Source: Micrasema longulum (taxonomy: Eukaryota; Arthropoda; Insecta; Trichoptera; Brachycentridae). Taken from it: a DNA stretch of 64,000 bases. The translations under genes and the position numbers were made by a program. The notes under the pieces are model-generated. The model saw only the letters and a list, made by a program, of their open reading frames with translations. It searched no databases and was not told where the DNA came from. The stretch spans positions 1 through 64,000 of the forward strand of contig JAGVSM010004540.1 of assembly GCA_022494885.1 (NCBI GenBank), read 5' to 3'. Positions 44,216-54,460 of the stretch are shown here, in pieces. The first letter of the stretch is position 1. The number at the start of each line of letters is the position of its first letter.

Positions 44216-44699
44216 TTTTTCATTGTAATATTCTAGATTAGTCAGTAAATTTGTTATTCTTCGGGTTGAAAAATGGGAGATCCTCAGGGGTGTCTATTAT
44301 ATAGACGATATTTGCGGAATTCTCGTCTAATATGATAGATGTTAGTAAATTATCTTTTAACAAAGAATCAAAATGTCTCATAGGTACGAACTGGAAATTT
44401 TTTTTTACAGTCCATTCCCTTTAAATGGAAGTTGTGTTGCCTTTCTAACTCTTGGTGTTTTAATTGTCAAACCTAGTACTAATAATCACTTTACTGTAAC
44501 TTTTCAAATTAAATTGAAATAAGCGGTGTTAATTGCATGATTATGACGTTAATCTTTCGGTGACTTGTATCTGTACCAGTGTACAAATGCACTTCCCTAT
44601 GCACCATTGGGTGCGGATAAGGGAGCGATAACCCGAACCTTTTACATGGCAGGCAAACACCTTTAATATTTGACCACAAAGCGGACAATCATTACTTAA
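44216..44699. other. Unassigned, with a SINE-1 trace
   Basis: 44577-44640 (TATGCACCATTGGGTGCGG) is a piece of the SINE-1 tail; otherwise nothing recognised. Confidence 0.45.
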
Positions 44700-45170
44700 A
44701 AATATTTAATTTATTCACCATTTTGCCTATGTTTGAACATCCATATTTCTTCAATTCTTCCATCTGTTGATTTAAGTGAAGTTAAAGAGCTGAAACCTTT
44801 ATTGTTGTGAAGAGATTCCTGAAACAAATTTCCAATTTTTCAATGACTCCCGAGGGGGTGAATTCCAGTCTTTTGGACAAACTCAAATATTGTAATGAAA
44901 CAAACTGGTCCAAGAAGAAGTTTAAAAATTGGAAAATTAATTTAGGCGTTGCCTAGTATGTGAAATAATTCAATCAGATGAATAGGCAAAATGGTGAATG
45001 TTACACAGTGTGTAAAGTGGCCACTTAAACCAGCCAACGACAAGTCATAAGCCCATGTTCCCTTATTTAAGGTATTCTCCATCCCTGTTGTAATTTGTTA
45101 ATCTTAATGACTCCCGAGGGGGTGAAATCCAGTCTTTTGTCTACGAACATTTGGACAAACTCAAATAGTG
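44700..45170 (+). repeat. R repeat, subfamily III, with direct terminal modules
   Basis: Two modules ACTCCCGAGGGGGTGAA at 44846 and 45112 are in direct orientation, each followed by TTGGACAAACTCAAATA. Between them is the core with CCTAGTATGTGAAATAATT and GAATGTTACACAGTGTGTAA. A partial inverted core precedes it (44700-44840). Confidence 0.75.
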
Positions 45171-45579
45171 AAATTTAATTAATTAACATTTTCTAGCGTG
45201 CAGGTCTGAATGAGTTATGTTTAAGCGCCTTAAATTTATTATCCTTTATGTTTTCAGACGAAATTATAATTACAGGTTTGACATATTTAATTAGATTGTT
45301 AATTATAGGAAAAAATGTGGGTTTAAAAACCCTTTAATAATTCATTATGTTTTATGTAAGTGGATATATTATGAAGCCATTAATTTCAACTTCCTAGCTC
45401 ATTTATTGAATCATGTCGATTAGACAGCAACCCCTCCTCTTCAGAATTACATATTTGTAAAACCTCCTAGTCAAAAATAAGTGTATTCTTAAAAGATTGC
45501 AGTGTTTGTAAATACATATTTGAACTATTGCTAATCGAGAGAAGAAGGCATATGTCCTGGCTGCGAAATATACTTTTAT
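45171..45579. other. Unassigned
   Basis: AT-rich, nothing recognised. Confidence 0.5.
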
Positions 45580-46150
45580 TTATTTATTTAACTTTTTGTA
45601 CATAATGTTATTTGTACATTGGCGGGCTTATTGCCAAATGGCAATTTCTTCCAACCAACCAATAAAATAAAGTTTTATTTTTATTATTCAAGTTACAGAA
45701 CATATTCAATAGAAAAAAAAAAGATTAAAAAGTGAAAAACATATAAAATAGAAATAAACGTATTTGTTTATAAATTACCTCAAATCAAAACTATTACTCA
45801 ATGGGAAAAAGGAAAAAAGCGGAAAGAGGAAAAAGGAAAGGAGGAGAGATTAAGGAAGAGAAAGCAGATGTTTCCTCAGACGTGATTTAAACAGAGATAC
45901 TGTAGTAACATGTGTATGGGTATTAAGAGAGTGCCTCGAGAATGAGAACGAAGAGGTAAACCATGAACTCATAAGCGTTGAAATTTTTCACACAGGTATA
46001 TAGGAGCGTTAGGACTATGAAGTACATTGAACAGAAGTGAGAGGGAGTGATAGTCTCTCCGCTGTCTAATTTTGAGCCATTTCAGTTGCCTACGATAATC
46101 AGAAATGTGGTCATATTTCCTAAGACCAAAAATGTACCTTATGCATGTAT
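45580..46150 (-). mobile_element. LINE family W-like, 3' end
   Basis: Tail at the left (TTTATTTATTTAACTTTTTG), GGCGGGCTTATTGCC-type 3' UTR, and a minus-strand C-terminus with stops. More diverged than the copy at 46917-47615. Confidence 0.65.
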
Positions 46151-46154
46151 AATA

Positions 46155-46268
46155 TTATAAATATACGAGACTGGACAGGCTTCAGGACTGCGGAGCAGAT
46201 TTTCCGGGCAGCACAGGATAGAGAGACGTTTGCCGAGTGATTGCCAACGTTGGGAGATACCTGACAGG
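46155..46268 (+). pseudogene. RTE-like LINE family b, C-terminal fragment
   Basis: Plus frame near 46160 reads IRDWTGFRTAEQIFRAAQDR, parallel to the end of the copy at 23384-24309 (IRDWTGVRGVEALFQ). Confidence 0.65.
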
Positions 46269-46279
46269 GTACTAAGAGA

Positions 46280-46690
46280 AGATTACGAAACATTTAACAA
46301 AAAATTTAATAGTCTTGATATATTTAACACTCCATACAATATGTACAGAAGAGAATTAATAGGCTTGATTCATGCTCTTCATTCATAATTCATTTAATCA
46401 TTAAATCAAATGCAATTTTTCACTCTCACTTTCCTTCAATCATCCTTTACCGCTCCTTATCAATTTCACTATCTCCTTGTTTTGTCCATATTTATCTTAT
46501 TTTAATAAATAGTATATTTACTATTTATATAGTTTAAACTTCAAGCCGCCGTCGCTTTATTACAGTATTATTTAGTGAATACATATAATTGGATGGCAGG
46601 CCCTACTATGTATACATTTTATATATTTATTTTTTTAAATATTTATTTAACCTGGACATCTGTTTGTATTCGAAATAAATAAAATTATTA
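46280..46690 (+). mobile_element. LINE family U, 3' end, copy 2
   Basis: TTTAACAAAAAATTTAATAG through AATGCTCTTCATT-type ORF end, then the 3' UTR; about 95% identical by eye to 19350-19740, with one internal deletion (TTTCCTTCTTTTCC absent) and a different piece near the tail. Confidence 0.8.
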
Positions 46691-46694
46691 TTCA

Positions 46695-48160
46695 GATTGT
46701 ATTAATGCTCAAAACATTAGTCTCGTGCGGGCTCCATCTTGCAAGTTGGCTTCGTATTAACAAGCTCAGTCTCAACATTAAAAAATCGAATTACATAATA
46801 TTTGCTAAAAAGCGAGATATTTATCTCAATATCGCACTTGGAAATGATTATCTTGAAAAAACTGACGTGACAAAATATTTGGGAATCTACACAGATTCAC
46901 AGCTCTCATGGATTCACCATTTTATTTATTTATTTATTTATTGACACTTTATATACATATACAATAAATATACATATAAGGGCGGGCATATTGCCTTAAG
47001 GCAATTTCTTCCTACCTACCCAAACCGTTCAGTTTGAGAAAATTATAAATACATGGACATATAGAATCTTACAATTTTATACAAAAATTAAAAGCAAAGA
47101 TTAACAAAAATAAATATATGTATAAAAAAAAATAACACTATACTATGAAGAGAGGAGAGGGGATGGGAAGGAAAGAAGAAGGATAAAGGAACAATTTAAA
47201 TATTTATATAGTGACATTTCAATCTTGACTTAAATGTAAATAAAGAAGGGGCGTCTCTAACATTAGTGGGTAGATTATTCCACAATCGAGCGGCTACTAC
47301 TGTGAAAGAGGAGGCAAGAAAATTAGAGCGATGACAGGGTATTAAAAGGGTTCTCTCGTTACTAGAATGAAGAGATAGTCCGTGTTGTGAAAGAGGTTGG
47401 ATGAGCTCTCTCAGATAAACAGGCGAAGTGGGATTATTTAAAATATTGTGAAGAAGTGATAGAATGTGAATGTTTCTTCTATGCCTGATACTGAGCCAGT
47501 GTAGTTGCGTGCGATACTCGGTTATGTGGTCAAATTTGCGAAGATTAAAGATATAACGAATACAAATATTCTGCAATCGTTCTAACTTATCAAGCAATTC
47601 AGAGTTAGCATCTGGATATCATCATTTTGACTATGTTAAATCTAAAATCTCTTCAATCACTGGTATAATGCGTAGGTTTAGGGGAGTTCTTCCGATCTCG
47701 CTTCGCCGCGCAGTGTACTTTTCAATGATACACTCTCATTTGGTATATTTGTCGTGCATCTGGGGATTTGCCACAAAAAAGTGTGTATCAGAAATACAAG
47801 TAATACAGAATAGAGCTATAGGAAACATATACGGTATGCCAATGGAAACGCATGTCAAAGACATTTACAAACTTACTGACATTCTCCCATTTTTGGTCAT
47901 ACCGTATTATGAGATTGCAAAAACGGTGCTTCAAGGTGTGAATAAAGACTCTCTGACTAATATTGGCTATACCTTTAATCGTGACGTCCATCAGTATATA
48001 TTCACGTACCTGGATCACGCACGACAAGGTATGGTCTAAGGTCTCTGCTATACCTTGCTTGTAGCGAGTACAACAGGCTACCGGAGTCCTATAGAACGTC
48101 AATAAATAACTGTATTCATTTAAAAAAGTACTACTTGAGGAGGTACGTGGAGGGTGAAAT
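46695..48160 (+). mobile_element. LINE family V, RT C-terminal part, split by a family W LINE
   Basis: Left part (46705-46920): CGLHLASWLRINKLSLNIKK, SNYIIFAKKRDIYLNIAL, VTKYLGIYTDSQLSWIHH. Right part (47617-48039): YVKSKISSITGIMRRFRGVL, PISLRRAVYFSMIHSHLVYL, IQVIQNRAIGNIYGMPMETH, HARQGM, with a frameshift before YRTSINNCIHLKKYYLRRYV. The two halves join in frame if the insert is removed. Jockey-group RT. Confidence 0.8.
46917..47615 (-). mobile_element. LINE family W, C-terminus and 3' end, nested in family V
   Basis: Minus frame 47597-47196: LDKLERLQNICIRYIFNLRK, FDHITEYRTQLHWLSIRHRR, HNILNNPTSPVYLRELIQPL, SQHGLSLHSSNERTLLIPCH, FTVVAARLWNNLPTNVRDAP, SLFTFKSRLKCHYINI, stop. 3' UTR has AACCGTTCAGTTTGAG (plus strand) and an AAATAAATAAATAAAATGG-type tail at 46917-46942. 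Best copy of the family. Confidence 0.85.
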
Positions 48161-48535
48161 TTAGTTTTAAGTTCTTTTTTCCCTTAAATATTTCTTTCTT
48201 GCAATATGTAAATGTAATAATTTTATTTTTTATTTTTATTATGGATTGTTTAAAGGATGGCAAGCGGATGTATGATTTGTATCATATATTTGCTTGCTAT
48301 CTTATTTCAGTTTTTATGTACATAATATTACTTGTTACTTTATTACTATTTGTTGCTATATTATTATTTATTTTATTTATTATCATTTTATTATATACAC
48401 AAAATTATAATTTATGTAAAGTTGCTTTGACTGTCTAACTAGGGCTATTTACCCCGTTCTAAAACAGTCAAAAAAATATAAAAAACAGTAATCAATTTAT
48501 AGAAACAGTTATAAAGATACAGGACAAAGTGAAAA
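48161..48535 (+). other. Probable family V 3' UTR, T-rich
   Basis: T-rich sequence after the family V C-terminus. Translated frames here are only low-complexity Leu/Ile/Phe runs; I do not call a membrane protein. Confidence 0.4.
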
Positions 48536-48690
48536 ACAAAGTAAAAAATGGAGTAAAAACATGGTAAAAAATGTAGTAAAAACATAGTAAAATGTAGTAA
48601 AAACATAGTAAAATTGTAGTAAAAACATAGTAAAAATGTAGTAAAAACATAGTAAAAAATGTAGTAAAAAAAACGTAGCAAAAAAAATAA
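48536..48690. repeat. Minisatellite, about 22-bp unit
   Basis: Five to six tandem copies of GTAGTAAAAACATAGTAAAA with small length changes (units of 18-24 bases), grading into A-rich sequence up to about 48890. Confidence 0.75.
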
Positions 48691-49209
48691 ATTATAAAAA
48701 CAAAGTAATAAATGCAGTGAAAACATAAAAACAGAATACATAGTAAGAAACATATTTAAAGTCATAATAAAAAAATGAATGTATGTTGTATAGCAAAAAG
48801 CATATTTAAAGAAAGAAAAAAAAAAAAACAGCATATTAAAAAATAAAGTAAAAGATGTGATAAAAATTAAAAAAAATAAATACATAGTTAAAACAAGTTA
48901 AAAAGTCATTATTGTTACCATACTTCCATATCACCGAGCAAAGCTTAAGCCAGGTCTGAAAGAACCTCCTGTATAGAATTTTGAGTGTGCGCAGACTATC
49001 AAAAACCTCGCCTGTTTAGAAAATAAAACCCAACATCTTCATTATTACAAATTAAATGTTTTTATGAGAATTTTAAATACGCCTCAATTGAAGCTGCTCC
49101 TCCTTTGCATCGTTAGATTAATAAAAATACGCATAATTATTTTGTATGAAACTAATATTATTATGATGTTTATTACGACCCCTAATTTAATTTTTTCTTT
49201 TTGTTTCAG
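48691..49209. other. A-rich sequence then repeat-poor run-up to the Dll exon
   Basis: 48691-48890 continues the A-rich minisatellite in degraded form. 48900-49209 has no recognised repeat and ends in the polypyrimidine tract and AG at 49208-49209. Confidence 0.5.
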
Positions 49210-49726
49210 ATAACTGTTCAAGCATACTAAAAATATTTTTTTATTAAATTGTGAACTCCAAAAACAAGACAAAAAAATCAGATATGATATTTGTAAAATT
49301 AAAACTGAATAATTTTACGCCAGAACCAAATATTAAAATTTTCGTTCCAATGTATAAAATTTAATTTAGAAATTTCAAGTTTTAATTATCTAACTGAAAT
49401 TTTTGTTTTTACCAACTGAAGTTTCGAAGTTTTGGTGTTAAAAATTAAGCGAAATAGAAGTTGCATTAAATTTGATTATCAATTTACGTGGTGATTGTGT
49501 TTGTTAAGTGATATCAATAAAAATAATCGGAGATCATAAAGAATCAAAAGATTTTGAAGACTTTTAGTTTTCGGTGTAGGAGCGCTCTGATCAGGCAGAG
49601 ATCAAATCATTCGCCACGGCTGTGGGGTCATCAATCAAAGTGGCTAACCACGGGCCAGCCACGCTGAATTTCTCAGACCCCTTCGGTCCCGGGGGCGGCC
49701 GGGAGCCGCCTCCGGGAACGCCGGAT
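49210..49726 (+). other. Dll: Candidate 5' UTR of the Dll exon with splice acceptor
   Basis: Immediately left of position 49210 is a textbook acceptor: a T-rich tract (about 49189-49207) ending in TTTCAG with AG at 49208-49209. From there to the Dll ATG no mobile element is recognisable, which contrasts with the repeat-packed flanks. This suggests a 5' UTR exon continuous with the first coding exon. The frame of Dll is open from 49580 but has no ATG before 49727. Alternatively transcription starts inside this stretch and the acceptor is fortuitous; I see no convincing TATA box. Confidence 0.5.
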
Positions 49727-49985
49727 ATGGAACACCAGCTAGATCCCCCTCCTCCGCCCTCGAAATCCGCCTTCGTCGAGCTGCAGCATCAGCACCAGCA
49801 GCAGCACTACGCAGCCTTCAAGGGTGGATACCAGCACCAGCAGTTCGGCGGGCAGGGGGAGAGTGGAGGGTTTCCGAGTCCGAGGGCTGCTTTAGGATAC
49901 GCGTTTCCTCCGGTTCATCAGAACGTGTACCCTGGATACCACTTGGGATCCTACGCTCCCCACTGCGCCAGTCCACCCAAAGACG
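49727..49985 (+). CDS. Dll: Distal-less homeobox protein, first coding exon (partial gene)
   Basis: Distal-less (Dlx family) is a nuclear homeodomain transcription factor that patterns distal limbs, antennae and other outgrowths. This exon encodes residues 1-86 plus one base. Visible signatures are KSAFVELQ (residues 13-20), a His/Gln-rich stretch (21-39), FPSPR (49-53), ALGYAFPPVHQN (55-66), YHLGSYAP (71-78) and CASPPKD (80-86), in the order known for insect Dll N-termini. The open frame ends at a GTAAGA donor (GT at 49986-49987), giving a phase-1 intron; the homeodomain exons lie outside the window. The start is the only in-frame ATG between the upstream in-frame stop (49577-49579) and KSAFVELQ, and has purine at -3 and G at +4. 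Base composition is much richer in GC than the flanks. An RTE fragment starts about 130 bp past the donor. Identification is strong; the exact start is less certain. Confidence 0.95.
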
Positions 49986-50114
49986 GTAAGAAATTGTTTC
50001 TTTATAAATTTGTTGGTGACGCATTAGTTATGGATACGTTACAAGCGTGTAATAGATGGTACGAGGGCCTGAATAAGCCAGTTATTCACACATAGTTGTT
50101 ACTGAGGGGTAAAA

Positions 50115-50232
50115 TCTGATCCTGTCCCAACTCTGATGTATGGGAGCGAAGTATAGACTTGGAAAAACAATTATGAAAGTGGACTGAATCTCTCAGTACA
50201 GTGCTAAAACCATGTACGATAGATGCACAAAT
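50115..50232 (+). pseudogene. RTE-like LINE family a fragment in Dll intron 1
   Basis: PTLMYGSEV and TWKNN-type frame, then ACGATAGATGCACAAATGTT, as in family a (YDRCTNVEI region), cut by a family J1 tail. Confidence 0.7.
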
Positions 50233-50425
50233 GTTATTTATTTATTTATTAACGGACATTGTCCATGTATACAATTTATAAGGTTTAAATATTACAATAA
50301 AAGAATAGTTTAAAACATTTAAAGAAAAAAGAAAGAAGCATTGACAAACATAAGGGACATCGAGACAAGATCTGGACTATTTATTTAGTGCTCGTTTGAA
50401 TCGTTGTAAACTTAAACCAAAACCA
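50233..50425 (-). mobile_element. LINE family J1, 3' end
   Basis: Tail ATTTATTTATTTATTAACGG at the left, then TTGTCCATGTATACAATTTA and GACATCGAGACAAGATCTGG. Inserted into the RTE fragment at AAATGTT. Confidence 0.75.
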
Positions 50426-50689
50426 ATGTTGCATCATATTTAATTACAATTTTATTTATTTTACTACGTATTTTTTATTCATGTTAATTATTATGGCTTA
50501 ACACGGGCACAGCCTAAAAAGCCCCAATAAGTTCACGAATATGTAAAAAAGTGTAATTTAAAAAAAAAAAAAAAAATTGTGTCGGCCTTGTGGTGTATTG
50601 AAATAAGTATTTTTTTATTATTTTTTGAATTTCAACTGTCATTTACATCGCGGCAAAACTGTTTCACACTTTTATGATAACTGTTTAAA
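50426..50689. other. LINE tail fragment and unassigned sequence
   Basis: 50490-50545 (GGGCACAGCCTAAAAAGCCC) is related to the inverse of 42885-42920. The rest is unassigned. Confidence 0.45.
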
Positions 50690-50965
50690 CAATCGTAATG
50701 TAATGGTCAGCGCGTTTGCCTACCACGCAAGAGGTCTCGCGTTCGATTCTCGACATGGCTGATGTGAAATGTGTATTTAAAAAGGGTGTTTTCACACAAG
50801 AATATTTCACGGTCCCTGGACTGGTACCTGACGCGTAAGACTGATCATCTTACCTTCATGTAACAAAAATAATCAAGATACGTTGCGATTGGTGTACCTA
50901 TACAATGCCCTATGCACCTTTAGGTGCGGAAAGGGGATGACGATGATGAAATAAATAAATAAATC
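50690..50965 (+). mobile_element. tRNA-derived SINE-1, fullest copy
   Basis: tRNA-like head with A box TGGTCAGCGCG (50704-50714) and B box GTTCGATTC (50741-50749), a body with TGTTTTCACACAAGAATATT, the phrase AGACTGATCATCTTACCTTC, and the tail ATGCACCTTTAGGTGCGGAA ending in a GATGA/AAATAAAT run. Transcribed by RNA polymerase III in living copies; mobilised by a partner LINE. Confidence 0.8.
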
Positions 50966-50966
50966 A

Positions 50967-51500
50967 ACAAATGCTTGCAGACTGGTTAAATAAGTTACTG
51001 GCTACAAATATAGGCAGAATGGTGAATGTTACACAGTGTTTAAGTGGCCACTTAAACCAGCTAATGACAGGTCATAAGCCCTGTAAATGCCTAGACTTCC
51101 ATATTCCTTCCTTGATAATGGTTTCCTTCTCTGTTGCAACAAATTTAAATATGAATAACTCCCTAGGGAGGATATCCAGCCAGTCTGCAAGCATTTTTAC
51201 GTACTCAAAACATTGTTAAATTAACTACCTGGTAAAAGACGAAGTATAACAATTAAAAAATTGTTTTCAGGCGTTGCCTGGTACGTGAATTGGTTCAGCC
51301 GGATGAATCTCACCCGCATGATAAAGGTTTCAGCTCTTTTACTTCACAAAAGTCAAGAGGTGGAAGAGTTGAGGAGATGTGGATGTAAAGTGGCCACTCA
51401 AACCAGCCAATGGCAGGTCATAAGCCCTGTAAATGCCTTAATTTCCATATTCCCTTCTGAAAAATGTTTTCCTTCTCTGTTGCAACAAATTTAAATAAAT
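50967..51500 (+). repeat. R repeat, subfamily I, rearranged
   Basis: CAGAATGGTGAATGTTACAC, CTCCCTAGGGAGGATATCCA, GTACTCAAAACATTGTTAAA, GGCGTTGCCTGGTACGTGAA, then AGTGGCCACTCAAACCAGCC and GTTGCAACAAATTTAAATA. About one and a half units in direct orientation. Confidence 0.8.
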
Positions 51501-52009
51501 AATTTACGAAACATTTTGCATATTTTCCCAAAGTCGAGAATTTCGCCAGTTTCGTTCACTATCGGGGCACCCCTGAGAATCTTCCATTTCTCGACCCGAA
51601 AGCAGTGATCTAGTGGTTAGCATATTTGGACGGAGAAATAAGTTTATTCCGCGTTTTTGATCGAGTAAGACAGTGACATGACAGTTGCCATAATGCCCGC
51701 CGTAGATCAATGACACCACAGTGTGGGCGCGCAAAAAGTCGAACAGTTTAAAATGTCCACCGGCGAATGTTTTGTGGCCACTGTGCGCCGCCTCGGGGAC
51801 GTTAGCGCTCCGAATAGAGTTATTCCGCCGAATCGCACAGTGAGATGTGCGCGTATTGCAGCCGAGTGGGGTTCAGAATAAAAGTCTGAATTCATTCCCG
51901 ATTGATTTTTTAAAATTAATTCGATTCGGTAGTTCGGATGGCAGATGGGACCATCTGTGATTTTCAAAAATGTGCCGGAGAGCTGAATTACTATTTTTTT
52001 ATGTTTTTT
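51501..52009. other. Unassigned GC-intermediate sequence
   Basis: 51600-51960 is richer in GC and CpG than the surroundings. GATCTAGTGGTTAGCAT (51608-51624) looks like a tRNA A-box, so it may be a diverged SINE. No B box found at the right distance. Confidence 0.35.
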
Positions 52010-52365
52010 ATTTATATATATTTAGACCCCTGTATTTAGTAGCCTTACGTGGCATGTACAAGGCTAAGGTACTCGGAAAAAATCGTTTTTGTTTTTCTTG
52101 GAAATGGGATCTTCGATCACTGATTTTGGTTTATTACCTTTATGAGTCCAATCACCATTGTTGCAAAGTCCAAGAACAATGGCGCGTGATAACTACTTTT
52201 AACTACAGTGTGGATATCTGTTGAGGATATTCCATCTTTTCTGCATTCTGCTTCGAGATTATGGCGTTGCAAACTGAAAAATGGGCACTGAAATAACAGA
52301 TGTTCGATACTCTGCGCAGAAATATCATCGCATGGACAATAGTCATCATTTCTTAATTACTATTC
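52010..52365 (-). mobile_element. LINE family K (zinc-knuckle C-terminus) and 3' end
   Basis: Minus strand: DDYCPCDDISAQSIEHLLFQ, CPFFSLQRHNLEAECRKDGI, SSTDIHTVVKSSYHAPLFLD, IGLIKVINQNQ, stop; C-x-C...H-x4-C is visible. 3' UTR with ACTCGG/CCTTGTACATGCC and A-rich end at 52010. Same family as 56640-57745 and 61205-61545. Probably an R1/I-group element. Confidence 0.75.
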
Positions 52366-52389
52366 AATTTTAAGACTTTAATCCACAAA

Positions 52390-52632
52390 CTAAAAAAACG
52401 TTTTGAGTTTGTCCAAATGGGACAGGATTCAACCCCCTAAGAAGCTGTTAATATCGCAATATTACAACAGACATAAATAACATTTTAAAAAAGTAAATAT
52501 GTATATAAGTCTCTTCTTACAGAAGGTAACATAAAGTTTGATCAAAAATTCGAAATATTGTTGTTAATAAATCCAACTGGTCCATGAAAAAATATACAAA
52601 TTTAAAATGTAAAATTTTCAGGCGTTGCCTAG
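52390..52632 (+). repeat. R repeat, subfamily II, cut by the L2 copy
   Basis: TTTTGAGTTTGTCCAAATGG, CCCCCTAAGAAGCTGTTAAT, then GGCGTTGCCTAGTA at 52621-52634, where the L2 tail begins. Confidence 0.75.
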
Positions 52633-53382
52633 TATTATTATTATTATTATTATGGATAATTTATATAGCGCCATTTTCGTAATATAATACCTCAAGGGCG
52701 CTTTACATGATGATTGTATTGTTAAATTAATTTAATTGAAGCTTTTCAATTTGTAATTTAAATTAAAACAATTTGTTTTGTTGTCACGTGCTACGGATTT
52801 ATTCAAATGATTTAGAGAACAAGTGGGTTTTAAGTTTTTTCCGAAACATCACTTCACTTTCACAGCCTCGCACCTCTGCTGGGAGAGCATTCCATGCCAT
52901 AGGGCCTGCGACCGCAAATGCGCGTTCACTAAATTTAGTGCGCTGTTTGCGTAGAGGTATAATAACTTTTCCTCTCGCCGTAGACGTAGCTGATCTAAGC
53001 GTGAGACGCCTGTCAGCTAGTTCATCTGGAATGCATAGTTCCCTTAGATATTCCGGAGCAGAGTTGTGCAGTGACTTATACATAAGCCAACAGAGTTTGT
53101 ATTCGACCCTCTGTGGAAAACGTAGCCAGTGTAGTTCCCGAAGTAGTGGAGTGATATGACTGAACTTAGAGATTCCGAAAATAAGTCTCGCTGCGGCATT
53201 CAATACAGATTGTAGGCGAGTCATTTTGTTCATTGGTAGACCTGCATAGATACCATTACAATAATCGACTCTAGACACTACAAACGCATTTATTAATTGA
53301 CGGGCGGCATCAACCGGCAAATTTTTGCGTATGCATTTAATTTGTCTCAGCTGGTAGAAGCATGAACTTATCGTTCTACTCA
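52633..53382 (-). mobile_element. L2/CR1-like LINE, 3' part, copy 2
   Basis: Nearly identical to the copy at 1-862. The ORF part (53383-52799) includes the six residues missing there (RLIFGI context). The complete 3' end is seen: GGCGCTATATAAATTATCC followed by a (TAA)n tail (52633-52655 on the plus strand), typical of L2-type elements. It sits inside an R subfamily II copy, cut at CCTAGTA. Confidence 0.85.
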
Positions 53383-53384
53383 TT

Positions 53385-53815
53385 TAGTATGTTGAGAGAG
53401 CCCTTTTAATACCCTGTCATAGCTCTAATTTTCTTGCCTCCTCTTTCACAGTAGTAGCCGTTCGATTGTTAAATAATCTACCCACTAATGTTAGAGACCT
53501 TCTTTATTTACATTTAAGTCAAGATTAAAATGTCACTATCTAAATATTTAAATTATTTTTTATCCTTCTTCTTTCCTTCCCATCCCCTTTCCACTCTTTA
53601 TAGTATATTTTAAATATTTTTTTATTTTGTTAATCATTGTTTTTAATTTTTGTATAAAATTGCAAGATTCAATATGTCCATGTATTTATAATTTTCTCAA
53701 ACCGAACGGTTTGGGTAGGTAGGAAGAAATTGCCTTAAGGCAATATGCCCGCCCTTATATATATATATATATATTGTATATGTGTATAAAGTGTCAAATA
53801 AAAATGAATAAATAA
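53385..53815 (+). mobile_element. LINE family W, C-terminus and 3' end
   Basis: GAGAGAGCCCTTTTAATACC, TTCGATTGTTAAATAATCTA, 3' UTR with AAACCGAACGGTTTGGGTAG and GGCAATATGCCCGCC, then (AT)n and AAATGAATAAATAAA. Joined to the L2 copy at 53383. Confidence 0.75.
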
Positions 53816-54190
53816 AAATATGTAGGTGAAAGAATTCAATTACACGAATCTCATCCACATAAATAAAGGTTTCAGCTCTTTATCTTTACAAATATAAAAA
53901 AATGGAAGAATTAAAGGGATATAGATGATCAAATATAAGTCTACTATAAACCATTGTGTCTTTATACTTTCCTAATAATATTTTTTTGTGTATCAATATG
54001 TCCTTAAAATGCTCATTGGGCGTACTTATATATAAATAAATAAATACGGGTAGAATGGTGAATGTTACACAGTGTGTAAAGTGACCACTCAAACCAGCCA
54101 ACGACAGGTCATAATAACTGTAGATGCCTAGACTTCTTTATCAGGTACTTTCTCTAAAATATTCTTCATCTCTGTTGTAATTTATTAAAA
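53816..54190 (+). repeat. R repeat, subfamily II, split by a family J3 tail
   Basis: R sequence stops at GATGATCAAATAT (53936) and resumes at CGGGTAGAATGGTGAATGTT (54048). The insert is the J3 3' end (TGCTCATTGGGCGTACTTAT plus AAATAAATAAAT). Confidence 0.75.
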
Positions 54191-54364
54191 AAAACATGCT
54201 CAGCTGTAAAAAAGAATGTTTTAAAAAAGGAAAAAACATGCATACGTATTTTATGAGATTTAAAAAAAAATGACTAGAAAGAAACTTTAAAAGAAATAAA
54301 AGATAATACATTTAATTTATAAAAAAAAAAACATCTTATTTTGGAAGTTTTTAGCCGTGTAAAA
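54191..54364. other. Unassigned A-rich
   Basis: Nothing recognised. Confidence 0.5.
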
Positions 54365-54460
54365 TAATAAAAGAAATGTAACAAAAATGATCAAGATACG
54401 CTGCGATTGGTGTACCAATGCAGTGCCCTATGCACCATTAGGTGCGAAAAGGGAATGATG
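54365..54460 (+). mobile_element. SINE-1 3' part
   Basis: AATGATCAAGATACGCTGCG, TGCACCATTAGGTGCG, AAAGGGAATGATGATGATTA. Confidence 0.7.

Noticed and set aside
48154..48885. Membrane-protein-like frames (Leu/Ile/Phe runs) on both strands
   Set aside because: They come from T-rich 3' UTR sequence and the A-rich minisatellite.
49622..50095. A 157-codon open frame through the Dll exon as a complete protein
   Set aside because: It begins with GTG, and after 49985 it runs through a consensus splice donor into sequence unlike Dll. The exon ends at 49985.
50693..50760. tRNA gene
   Set aside because: The head is continuous with a SINE body that recurs at several places in the window; the cloverleaf is incomplete.
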